From positions 44,978,650-45,042,649 of the forward strand of contig NC_016134.3 in NCBI RefSeq assembly GCF_000005505.3: DNA of 64,000 nucleotides. Reading direction: 5' to 3'. Numbering within the stretch: the first letter of the stretch is position 1; every line of letters begins with the position of its first letter. Origin of the DNA: Brachypodium distachyon (taxonomy: Eukaryota > Streptophyta > Magnoliopsida > Poales > Poaceae). Below the pieces are notes generated by a model that saw only the letters and a list, made by a program, of their open reading frames with translations, had not been told where the DNA came from and searched no databases. This document shows, in pieces, positions 34,538 to 44,858 of the stretch. A program made the position numbers and the translations under genes.

Positions 34538-36120
34538 ATGGATATGGTGGAAGTCTTGATTGTTGGAGCAGGTCCATCTGGTCTCTCCACAGCAGCATGC
34601 CTCAGCAAATTCTCCATACCATATGTCATTGTCGAGCGTGAAGATTGTATTGCATCGTTGTGGCACAAACACACATATGATTTCCTCAAGCTCCACATCG
34701 CAAAAGAGTTTTGCGAACTACCACACATGTCATACCCGACAGATGCACCGACTTACATTCCCAAAAAAGATTTTCTGAGGTATGTGGACGACTATGTTGA
34801 GCACTTTAATATCATCCCGAAGTTTAACACTTCTGTTGAGTCGTGCATATATGATGAGGCAAGAAAACGTTGGGTTATCTTGGCACGTGACAAAGTGAAC
34901 GGCACGATTCTAGATTATGCATCTAGGTTCTTGGTTGTTGCAACAGGAGAAAATAGTGTGAGTAACATTCCAGAGATCATTGGTCTACAAAGCTTCCCTG
35001 GTGAAACTATCCACTCTTCAAGTTACAAGTCAGGAAATGATTATGTTGGGAAAAGTGTGCTTGTTGTTGGATCTGGAAACTCTGGATTTGAGATTGCTTA
35101 TGACCTTGCGGTCCATGGAGCCAAAACTTCCATCACCATTCGGAGCCCGGTATGTATCGACAAGTCCATAGCGATATTTTTGTTACTACTTGGTATAAAC
35201 TCATTATATTTTTCTTAACTTGTTCTTACATGTGTTATTATGAAGATGCATGTTATGAGAAAGGAGTTGATCCACTTGGGGATGGTACTAGCAAAGTGGC
35301 ACATTCCACTGAAATTTGTAGATTTCATTCTCATGGTCCTTGCCTATTTATTGTTTGGTGATCTATCTAAGTATGGAATTGTGAGGCCTCGTATGGGGCC
35401 ACTCCTTCTAAAAGCAAAAACTGGTCGCTCTGCCGTTATAGATGTTGGCACCACCGAGCTAATTAAAAAGGGAGATATAAAGGTGAGAGCACACTGGTAT
35501 CATAAACTACTAATATACACATACGTACTACATGGCAAAAGTGATAAGATCCGGTAATCATTATATGGCAGGTGGTTGGTCCAATATCTCACATTCGAGG
35601 TGATCTCGTAGAGTTTGAGGATGCAAATGAAAGATGCTATGACACCATTGTGTTCGCGACAGGATACAAAAGTAATGTCAATATGTGGCTCAAGGTATAT
35701 AACCATTAGTTACGATTTACTTAGAACTGCATCATTACTTCCCTATTATTAAGCGTTTGAAATATAAAATATCCAAGAATTATGCATAGTTAAGTTAGGT
35801 TGTCTAGCTTCAAAAGGACGTGAGCTTATGGGGTTATATATAGTTACACATATTCTTCAAGTCTTACTAGAAACATTTTACCATGTCCCTATATTTTTTG
35901 GAATTATTCTAAGAATTATGTTATTGAAAAAATGCAGAATGATATGGGTATGCTAAATAACGATGGCATGCCCAAAAATGACTTCCCCAACCATTGGAAA
36001 GGTGCAAAAGGACTCTACTGCGTTGGGCTTGGAAGGAGGGGATTGGCTGGTGTTGCAAAAGATGCCAATATGGTTGCTAATGACATCCATGACACCATAG
36101 AAATGATGTCCTTTAATTAG
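34538..36120 (+). CDS. YUCCA-type indole-3-pyruvate monooxygenase, copy 2
   Basis: Duplicate of the gene at 25302-26909 with the same exon structure: 34538-35149, 35246-35482, 35572-35694, 35938-36120 (384 aa). I start at 34538 ([15 protein letters not shown]), aligned with copy 1; an in-frame ATG at 34502 would add 12 residues. The FAD (GAGPSG), FMO (FPGETIHSSSY), NADPH (GSGNSG) and FATGYKS motifs are all intact and there is no frameshift. The C-terminus differs. After DIHDTIEM it ends at once with MSFN, because the sequence jumps to what is 3' UTR in copy 1. It appears able to encode an enzyme, but its upstream region is heavily altered, so expression may differ from copy 1. Confidence 0.9.
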
Positions 36121-36465
36121 CTTCTCCAAAATGCTTATAGATCATTCCCCCCTGATTGTCCTAAGCAAGAAGTTGTTTTGTTTGGTGTTGATCAGTCTTT
36201 CTTTTGTAATAATGGTATCTTCAAATAAGTACTATGGAAGTGTGATTTTATTGTGGTATTTATCCTTATCATTGCATCCTTGTTGTGTTGATTCCGCTTG
36301 TTAGACCACATGTAAATATTTCAAGTGGTAAACCATATGTCATGGTTGTCTGTATCGCCTCATCTAAAGGCCTGTATATTTAGGTTGGATTAATCTTCTT
36401 TCCTTTATCAAGAAACCTCTTATGAATCGTATAGGCTTCTTCAAAGCATTTAGTTTTCTGGATGT

Positions 36466-37200
36466 ATCCGGTGCTATCTAGGTGTATTTTCCTTGCCAAT
36501 CTCTTTCAGCAAAGTATATTGGCTGCATACATAACAAACATCATCAGTTTCTTATTAATGGTTTACTACACTCAACAAAGTGCCTTTTTGGATTGGAAAC
36601 TGATGATGTTTTGGATGGATGTAATATGCTTTACTTCTAAGAAACCTCTTTCAATTTTCATAAGCTTTTTCGAAAAGCACTTGGGCTTTCTGGATGTATC
36701 CTACATTTGTTGTACTACTTTATCTCGGGAAAGTATATTGTTGTGACGTATAAGAAACATCATCCGTTTCTATGTTACCACCTTTTCCTTAATCTCATTC
36801 TCCTTTAGGTGTTGTCTAGGTGCATTTGCCTTACCAATCTCTTTCAGCAAAGTATATTGGGTGCATATCTAACAAACTTTGGCAGTTTCTAATTCATGGT
36901 TACTACACTCAACAAAGTGTTCATGCTTTTCTTCACTTTTCGAATTCAACAAGGTATAGTCACAAGTGAAGGAATATAGGTTTTGGGTGGATTTAATACA
37001 CTTTACTTCTATAAGATATCTCTTCCAAATTCTACAAGCTTTGTCGAAAAGTACATGACTATCTCTGACAATGTATCCTACATTTTGTCGTACTAATTTG
37101 TTTCTGAAAAGTATATTGGTGTGATGCATAATATAAGAAACATCATCAGTTTCCATGTGACCAATTTTTCCTTAATCTCATGCTTCTTCAAGTGCTAGCT
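36466..37200. repeat. Two-copy tandem duplication of about 350 bp
   Basis: Blocks at about 36466-36815 and 36811-37195 share many segments in the same order. Examples are CAATCTCTTTCAGCAAAGTA, CTACACTCAACAAAGTG, TAAGAAACATCATC(C/A)GTTTC and TTTTTCCTTAATCTCAT. Each block also has TTCTGGATGTATCCTAC or AATGTATCCTACATTT. The block has no ORF of known type and lies just downstream of YUCCA copy 2. The origin is unknown, possibly decayed transposon sequence. Confidence 0.75.
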
Positions 37201-38159
37201 GTTACTTCACTTTTTTTTTAAAGGAGGGCATCCTCCGGTCTCTGCATCAATGGATGCACACAGCCAACTGTTGTTACTTCACTTATCTTGCTTTATGCAC
37301 TTTTCTAAGATGACTAGACATCCACGGAAAAGGCGAGGAAACGTGAACCATTTTTGAGACAATAGAACACTAGGCCATATAAGCCACGCAATCGTAGTAG
37401 CCGTAGAGGACCCAGAGAATCCAAAGAAATCTTTTCGTGTTTACAAGAAACAAGCAAGAAACTTCTCGCCTGCGCTGGAATTTGATCGGAGTGGGACAAA
37501 GGAGCAGAGCGCCGTTGTGGAGATTACTGCGGGCGCTGCTCTGCAGTTGTTTTGGTCTGTTGTCCAAGGATCCCCCTGAAAAGACATTGTATATACAGTA
37601 CGCATGAAATGTATGGAAATGTACCAATTATGTATGCAGTGTATGGTTGATAGTTTCACATATATTCCTCTTAATTAGTATAGTTCATAAAACATCTGGA
37701 TGCAGAATTCTTTTGAGCAGGACAGAGCTACATTGAGGCAGATGTAGGCCGTCGCCGGCCACCTATCCAAAGGAAAGAATTACTCCCTCGGTCCCAAAAT
37801 AAGTAACGTGGATTTGTATATGAATATATACAAATCCAAGTCACTTATTTTGGGACGGAGGGAGTACATAAAAATGAGTATATGGTGGCCAAAATATCAC
37901 AAGAAGTTGGGCCCTGGAATTACTAGTAGGCCACAAAACAATTATCAGCACATTGAAATTTCTGGCCAATTTCCCAAACTGATCATGTGTCATCAAGAGT
38001 TTCAGAGCGACGTACGTGCTATCAGAGTTTCATAGCGAGTTCTCTCCTCTCCTTAGACTGTGTGGTGCCCTTCTCTGTGTGATCTAAGCCGCTGCATCAC
38101 GCCTATTACGCCCCTAAAGCATGCCTGGTATTGTGGTAAACTATGATAATCTTATTTGT
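37201..38159. other. Intergenic region
   Basis: 37208-37265 has GGAGGGCATCCTCCGGTCTC followed by TGCATCAATGGATGCAC, a phrase I recall as a common grass repeat. A Stowaway-like MITE is at 37783-37864. No gene. Confidence 0.45.
37783..37864. mobile_element. Stowaway-like MITE, near-perfect hairpin
   Basis: 82-bp element from CTCCCTCGGTCCCAAAATAA to TTATTTTGGGACGGAGGGAG with TA on each side. The two halves pair almost fully (GGATTTGTATAT / ATATACAAATCC), so it is young and could be a hairpin-RNA source. Confidence 0.85.
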
Positions 38160-38640
38160 TCAATCAGCTTTTGCCCCTAAGTAGCCTTCCAAATTAGAAT
38201 CAATGGAATATGGAGCAGCTAACAGAGGTGACACCATTCAGCTATGGCATGGTAAATGGAATATGAAGCCACTCAGGCAAAATTTCCACAGCTATTTTCT
38301 TTCTGTAAGAAGCCTGGCATCTCTATTATGCAAGCTAAGCAGCATATGGAGAATGATAATTATGATCTATTCCACAATCCTCTCTCGATGATTGCTGCTG
38401 ATCAGTATCAAGAGGTATATGACATTATTAATGCTATTACCTCTGATGAGAAGGATGTCTGGTCATTTCCCTGGAGTGGAAATAAATATAGAACTTATAA
38501 AGTGTATACTGCATCAAGTCACCTGCCACGGTTCGATAACATCGACGAAACCTTCTGTAAGTTCCACGAGAGAACTTGATTACCTATAGCTTGTACTGGC
38601 ATGGTAAGAAGTTTGTCTTATATTTGCATCATTAGTTTTT
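38160..38640 (+). mobile_element. LINE reverse-transcriptase 3' remnant
   Basis: Broken frames read RGDTIQLWHGKW, then FPQLFSF and a region with DEKDVWSFPWSGNKYRTYKV (38256-38576). This is the arrangement of the domain after the palm in plant LINE ORF2 proteins (GN-GxxIxFWxDxW ... FPxLFSF ... DxWxxxW). A frameshift near 38255 and a stop at 38577 show it is dead. Confidence 0.7.
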
Positions 38641-38984
38641 TTTTGTAACTTCTGTCACTTAATAAATCTCGGAATTCAAATATTGCCTATTATATATTTC
38701 CAGCAGAATTCGGTGAAACGTGTCTCTAGTATTTCTTGGCAGGAGATGATCTGACGGATGCTTGCGTTCTGGAGGAGGACGGGACGAGAATACAAGATAC
38801 AGGCACGTAAGTACCCAGGTGAAAATAGGATTTCCACTTGATGATAAGAATACAAGGCGGACGGACGACAAGTTAACATCCAAAACATTTCTGCAGTTTT
38901 TCACATCTTCTAGGTACAAACGCTGGCATGCCACATACACACGCATCACAATATCAGCACCCGGCCGGCATATTCGTATCATCT

Positions 38985-39643
38985 TCACCATTTCCAGAAG
39001 ACGTTGGATCCGCACTTGTACTTCTCCTTGCCCTCGCACTCGATCTCCAGGTCGTCACTGATGAACGGCACTTTCTGTAAACCACACATAAAGAACATGA
39101 TCAGAGATCAGAATCCATCCGGGCCGGGATTCCAAGCAAAACTGCACATTATATGCTTACAGTTCCAGGTTAATTAATCGTGTGATCAGATTAGAATTTA
39201 CCTTCTGCTTGGCAAGGTCCTGGCAGCCGGTGAAGTTGTAGGGGAACTTGCAGCTGCCGAACTGCACGGTGTATGCCCGGGCGAAGTTGGCGCCGCTGGT
39301 TGCCGCCCTCTTCTTGTCGTTCAGCTCCTGATCATCATAAATCACACGCAGAAAACACCCAAAATGATCACCAATTCACTTCACTCCAACACCTTCAATT
39401 CCCAGAAAAAACACACAGGTATATGCGTACCTTGTTGAGCTTGCTCTTCTCGAGGTACTCGTCGAAGACGCTGGCCCTGGCGGACCCGGAGGCGCCGGCA
39501 GTAACGGCGATAACGGCCGCCAGGCCGAGGAGCGCCGACCGCCGGTCCTTGACCTGCACGCGCTTCGCCGAGAAGGCGGCGGCGGTTTGCGGCACCGCCG
39601 CGGCGGGCTTGAGACCGACCACGCTGGAGTTCACGCCGGCCAT
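38985..39643 (-). CDS. psaN: Photosystem I reaction centre subunit N, chloroplastic
   Basis: Lumenal PSI subunit on the plastocyanin-docking side that helps plastocyanin reduce P700. Exons 39431-39643, 39202-39327 and 38985-39074 are all phase 0, giving a 142-aa precursor, the usual length. Residues 1-30 are a stromal transit peptide (MAGVNSSVVGLKPAAAVPQT). VKDRRSALLGLAAVIAVTAG is the thylakoid signal with a twin arginine, fitting PsaN's known Tat export, and it ends at SARA before mature SVFDEYLEKSKLNK. The mature part has four cysteines (GSCKFPYNFTGCQDL; ECEGKEKYKCGSN) and ends VFWKW. The promoter has light-type elements (listed separately). Sequence and structure leave no real alternative. 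Confidence 0.97.
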
Positions 39644-39804
39644 GATTATACTCTTGAGTTTTCTTGATTAGTTTTGTGTGTGTGTGTTGTGTTTGGTTGG
39701 CAACAGGAGAAGGGGGTGTCTGGTGATGGTTTTGTTTTTGATCTGTGGAGGGAAACTTGGGGCTCTGTGGTGGGCGTGTGGATAGGGTGAGGCTTGCTTC
39801 CATC

Positions 39805-39874
39805 CCATTGGCTGGCATTGGCGCCACCGTGGCTCCCGTTTATCCAAATGGGCTTGGGTCCCATGTGACACGTG
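39805..39874 (-). promoter_or_regulatory. Light-type promoter elements of psaN
   Basis: Read on the minus strand upstream of the ATG at 39643: a G-box CACGTG at 39869-39874 (GCCACGTGTCACA), an I-box-like GGATAA at 39840-39845, and CCAAT motifs near 39805-39820. G-box plus I-box combinations are common in photosynthesis gene promoters. The site function is inferred. Confidence 0.5.
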
Positions 39875-39954
39875 GCGGTATCCCCCTGGCCATTCTGATC
39901 TTGAGGTGGAGATAAATTCCACACTTAGATCGATGAAAATAACAGTGTACAGTA

Positions 39955-40072
39955 CTCTCTCTGGCCCATACGAATATTCTTATCTCAAATTTGCCCAAAA
40001 ATAGATGTATCGATTGTTAAAAAACGTCTATATACATTTTATATTTTGACAAGAATTATGGAAAGGAGAGAG
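39955..40072. mobile_element. Stowaway-like MITE in the psaN upstream region
   Basis: 118 bp from CTCTCTCTGGCCCATACGAA to AATTATGGAAAGGAGAG, with TA before and after. It lies about 80 bp beyond the G-box. Confidence 0.7.
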
Positions 40073-41339
40073 TACCAAAATGGCTCGGTTCAGCATGCAT
40101 GAAACAACCAGAAGAACCATATTAATTCTGAACATTGATCTGCTTCAGTCTATGCAACAGTAGGGTGTGCTTAATTCAGCGTCAAAAAAGAACTCTGAAG
40201 CAGACAATGTTACAATTCCTGATGATAGCAGCGCCATGATCTAAATTAAGCTGTCAAACTCAACACGGTGCTGCATCGATCTAAACGAAGAAAATATGGA
40301 GCCCGTCTCTAAACAAAACCTGTACACCTTATAATTGATGCCAACATATGCAAAAGACTAACATACAGACTCTGACAACTGATGCATACAACCCATATGT
40401 GGCAAAAAGACTAGCAGCTGCAAAATGTAACTACCAAAGCTTAGGAGATTCAGACATCTGTATGCTGCCTCTTCACAGAGCATCTAACCATCAAGAGCAA
40501 CCTCAACAGTCAACAAAACTGCTCTAGTACCATCTTATGATTAACTCAACTCAAACTCGCATCGATGCCAGTAAATAGGGAGCTCCAGTTGCTGCTCGGG
40601 TTCTTCAGCGGCTGAGGTTGACGGTCATTCCCTCACTCCCTGACATCCTGGAGTTGTTCTAAGATATGGGAGCTCGCAAGCATGAATTGAAAATAATGAG
40701 AGATTCCTTCTCGATACAGACAAAAACTTGTAGTACTAAACTGGCCTAAGATATTGAAATGACTGAAAAATCTACAGGGTCCAAAGAAATTAGTTCCTGA
40801 ACAACATGATCAAGAAAGAAATTAACTGCAAGTTGGATTCATGAATGCTCGTAGTTAATAATTTAGCTAAACGTGGTTCTGCTGTACTTTACCAGTGGGA
40901 CGCCACATTTACTTGGTTCAGTGAACTCCATGAATGAGTAAAGACCTTGCTTACCTGAAATAAACTATTCTGCTCGCCTTGAATAATACTCCGAAAGAAC
41001 TATTATCTTTTTTGCTCCGAAAGAACTAGAATTAGTATATACAGTGGACAAGGAACAATTGATGAAATGATGAAAGTAATAGGAGAATGAAAGCTGCTAT
41101 GAAGCAAGCAGTTAGTGTGAGAAGAATCGAAGCGCTCCTTTATTCAGACAAAGGGACAAGTTAGTAAAGAGTTCATTCATTATGAGCTAGACAGGCAGCG
41201 TTCAAGCTGGTAATAGACTGAAGCTTCCGTCTAGGATTCTAGCTAGCTAACAGTGTACAAGACACCCTAGAAATTAAATTAAATCAATGAAGAAAACTAA
41301 ATGCGTAATGCAATTGTAGAAGCACAGATACAAATGGAA
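40073..41339. other. Intergenic region
   Basis: AT-rich. I see no ORF of known family, no RNA gene and no clear transposon ends. Confidence 0.4.
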
Positions 41340-42866
41340 GGAAGGAGATGGAATACTAAATGTGACAACAGTAGGCTTCTCACCTATGTGTACCATCAAG
41401 TCAAGGATATCCTGTGCCTCTTTTACCCTTCCTTCTGCGCATAGGTTGTGCATTATTGAATTGAAGAACACAACATCAGGAGGACGCATACCTTTATTCA
41501 TCATTTCAGCAACCAATTCCTTCACTTTCACCAAATCACCATGTGTACAAAAACCCTGAATTAGGGTATTATAAACTGCCGCATTCGGTCGTACTCCTAT
41601 ACCAATCATCTGAATAAATTTATCTACAGAAATATCCATCCTACCCATTTTGCAAAACCCATTTATTACGATTGAGTAGGTGAATACATCTGGACTCACT
41701 CCGTGTTTGCGCATTTCTTCAAACAGAAGTATAGTTTCATCCATCTTTCCAGATTTAGTATATGCATGAATCAGTCTGTTGAAAACACAACAGCTAAGTA
41801 GAGCACCGTCTCTTGCCATGCAGTCAATGTGATTTATCAAATCCACTAAGCATCCTTCAGTGGCATACCCAAGGAGCAGAATATTCTACGAGCCCATACC
41901 GGGTTTCAGGCCCTTCTTAGCCATGGAATAAAATATCTTTGCGGCTTCTTCGCTTCTTCCATGTTTGCAAAGGTAGGACATAAGAAATCTATAAGTAGTT
42001 CATCCGGTGTAACACTCTGACTTGCCATCTCTTTGAACACCCGAACCGCTTCCTTCCAATGGCCCTGAGAGGAATAACCATGGATGATGCTATTATATGT
42101 GCAAGTCTTGGGCACAACACCATCATCAACCATTTGACGAAGGACCAACTCTGCCTTGTCGATGGCTCCGGCCTTGTACACCGCATCGATAACCAAGTTA
42201 TATGTCACCACATCAGGCGCAACCCCTTGTCGCACCATCTCATGGAACAGATTGCATGCCTTGCTTACTTGTCCTTCCTTAAAGAAGCCTTTGATGACTT
42301 TGTTATACGGCACCACGTCGGGGGTGCATCACAGCTCGGGCATCCAGCGAGGCAGCACGCACAAAGCCTCATCTGCCCGATTCGCGTGGCAAAGTCACTT
42401 TTGGAGGGCGCTGAAGACGATCCTGCTCGCCCCCAGGCCCGACCTGAGGTAACGGGTAAAGAAGGCGAGCGACAGGTCCGGGCGGCGCGCGCGGCAGCAG
42501 CAGTCCATGAGGATGCCATAGGTGCAGGCTGTGGCCGGCGCCACCCGTGGGCCGACGCCTTGGGAGATGCAGGCGTCGGACGGCCGCGCGCGGGCGATGG
42601 AGACAAGAAGGTTGTTCAGGGGGGCGCTCGTCCACCGGAGTGGCCTGCCGCATCAATTTGTCGAACAAGTGGTGTGCGTCCTTCGCGGTGAGCGTCCGGA
42701 AGCGCGCACGCTGCGTGGCGGCCGCGAAGGCTACATGGGGTCTCCATGGGCGCGAGGGAGGCGATGTAGTGGTGGTGGAGAAGGAGGAGGAGCAATGGCG
42801 GCTGCGGAGGCGGATGGGGAACATCTGCGTGGTGGTAGGGAGGCGAGGACCGCGAGCGCGAGGCAT
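41340..42866 (-). pseudogene. Rf-like PPR gene, broken
   Basis: Homologous to the grass restorer-of-fertility-like P-class PPR family, whose members act in mitochondrial RNA processing. The N-terminus at 42866 reads MPRARGPRLPTTTQMFPIRL, then LTAKDAHHLFDKLMRQATPV, the typical start. Good PPR repeats follow: VPYNKVIKGFFKEGQVSKAC, VTYNLVIDAVYKAGAIDKAE and CTYNSIIHGYSSQGHWKEAV in 41906-42316, and FTYSIVINGFCKMGRM and AVYNTLIQGFCTHGDLVKVK in 41274-41846. The frame is broken after VDERPPEQ (about 42610), in the 42300-42600 interval, after about 42000, and by a stop near 41907. The 3' end stops within a repeat (VVTFSIPS), so the usual later repeats are missing. It is unlikely to give a functional protein. 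Confidence 0.85.
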
Positions 42867-44858
42867 GATCTTGGTGCTGCGCTTCGTTCCTGGGTTTTTT
42901 CGCAGAAGAGCCCCGGTTGCGAGTTGCCACAGGAGGTCTCGGGCTCGTAAATAGTCCCACACGGCTAGCGGTGATTTATGTCGCCGGACACGATCGCGCG
43001 TGTTCATAACCCTAGATGTTTTTTTTTATTTTTAAATGTAGGATCCAGAAATACGCCGAATTTATCCATTAGCAGTGAGCAAACACAGCCACTGAAGACT
43101 CCGAAATACGAACAGGTCCTTGGACTTTGCAGAAAGGATTCTTGAAGGGGAAGAAGAAATGTCCTCAACTCCCAATCGGCGCTCTACTCGCCGTCGTCGG
43201 GGACTATACCACTTGGGACGACAAAGTCATTGCTGCTGACTGCTGCGACCACCAACCGGGGGATGAACTGTCTCCAAATCGGCACTCTGGTCAGGAGGAA
43301 AAGATTTGGTCGCGCTTCGACCAAAAGACACAGAGGTATGACGGGAGCCGGCGGTCGATTGCCGGCACCATAGCTCCTCCACGATGACCACTGCTGATGA
43401 GCTGGACCACAAGAGGAAATCTTCAGCCCACTTTCATAGTCTCATCGGAGAGCCACCACCATGATGACTCCAACCGCAAGAAGAGGAATCAAGGACTCCC
43501 TGCAAAGAAAGGACAGCGAGTTTATTCGGAAGGTTATCGGCGGCCGTCTCTCCACAGCAGCCGTCCTCCGGCCACCATAGGAACCCCTACCGTCAAACGC
43601 TGTTGACCGCTACTCGCCCACGGCGGCACAGACTTCCTCCTAACGGCATAATGCCACTCCCCGGCATCAAGCCGAACGCCCCGGAGGAAAACCTAACTGC
43701 GACGGAGCTCCGGACACCGTCCCCATCCCAATCCCAACGGGCGACGCCGCCGGGTGGTTCAGGCCGGGCTCCAGGCGGGATTTAGATAACCCTTGATGTT
43801 GAAGGGGGCTAACGGGAATACTGGCTACTGGGTCTGGTCGTGTGGACTCTTTACCAATAACCTTTTTTTTAGAATAACTCTTTTACCAATAACTGCGTGG
43901 GGTAGTCACAAGTCATGGCACTGATTGGCCCGATCTGGTCGTGTGGGCCCTAAACCCAATAACTCAGGGGGAGGGGGGGTCTTTGCCAACCTGTTTTTTT
44001 TTTATTTCTTGACGGTAATAATCTCCTGCTTAATTTCTTTTATTTATTTATTTATTTTTGCCAAACTGTTTTTTATTGCCCCACAGTAACAGTCTCGTGC
44101 TTAAATTACAGTGGGTAAGATACTAAAAATATGACTTAAACCCTCCAAGGAGCAAATATTTGTAGATTTACGCTAACAAATATATTTTTTTTGAAACGGA
44201 ACGATTTCTTTTTTGAAGAGCAGCCAGGCTGCTGAATTATATTACCAACATATCAGTCTTGCAAGTTTAACAAAAGTAGGCCAAACATCTGGTGGAACGG
44301 CATTAGGGAGCATGCCATTCGATTTAAGCCTATAACCATGCTTGCGTCAACAAATTTTATCCCTATACGAGAGAAAATGAATGTTATAGGATGCTACTAC
44401 ATGCTCTATAGCTACGTACTGATACATCTTGCTCCAAATGATACATACTATGCCTGAAACCTGGAACACTCGTATGCAAATTTACAGCTTCTCATCCTAA
44501 GGCAGCAAAAATAAAAAGAGAACAGGAACATTCGGACTTTGAACTTTGAAGCCGTCTTCCAAAACTGAATCCACAAATCCATGTTAGCGCAAGGTTCCAT
44601 GTCAGTCAGTTAGGATCCATGCATGATTCTGTCCTCCCTGAAATTATGAAGCCATTTCTGAGTATATCAATCTTCAAAAATGCTAATCCATTTCCAACGG
44701 TCAGGATACATGCCTGACTCCATCCTTCCTACAACTACCGGATGTGTAGTATAAGTACATTAATTTTCAAAAATACTAGTCAACAACGCAAATTCAGCAT
44801 GGTGTATTGTGTCCCTCTTCTGGATCATCAGGGAAAATAGACAAGAAGTTGCTTACAG
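42867..44858. other. Intergenic region with unclassified repeat-like sequence
   Basis: 43100-43800 is GC-rich with several short unrelated ORFs (43127-43387, 43397-43606, 43603-43785). Its Pro/Ser/Arg-rich content suggests transposon or pseudogene debris that I cannot name. Direct repeats occur at 43827-43870 and 43929-43970 (CTGGTCGTGTGG and ACCAATAAC). 44180-44280 (GAAGAGCAGCCAGGCTGCTG, then AATTATATTACC) looks like a decayed retroelement 3' end. 44550-44740 has a loose internal repeat (TCCATGCATGATTCTGTCC / ATACATGCCTGACTCCATCC). Confidence 0.4.

Larger units (their letters stand above)
32070..36150 (+). repeat. Right unit of the YUCCA segmental duplication
   Basis: Partner of 24617-27090. 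Relative to the left unit it carries about 1.9 kb of extra sequence between roughly 32345 and 34225, including the foldback element at 33350-33877. The 3' end of the gene is rearranged. Confidence 0.75.

Noticed and set aside
38256..38579. 107-codon ORF as a host gene
   Set aside because: The residues match the post-palm region of plant LINE ORF2, and the frame is broken on both sides.
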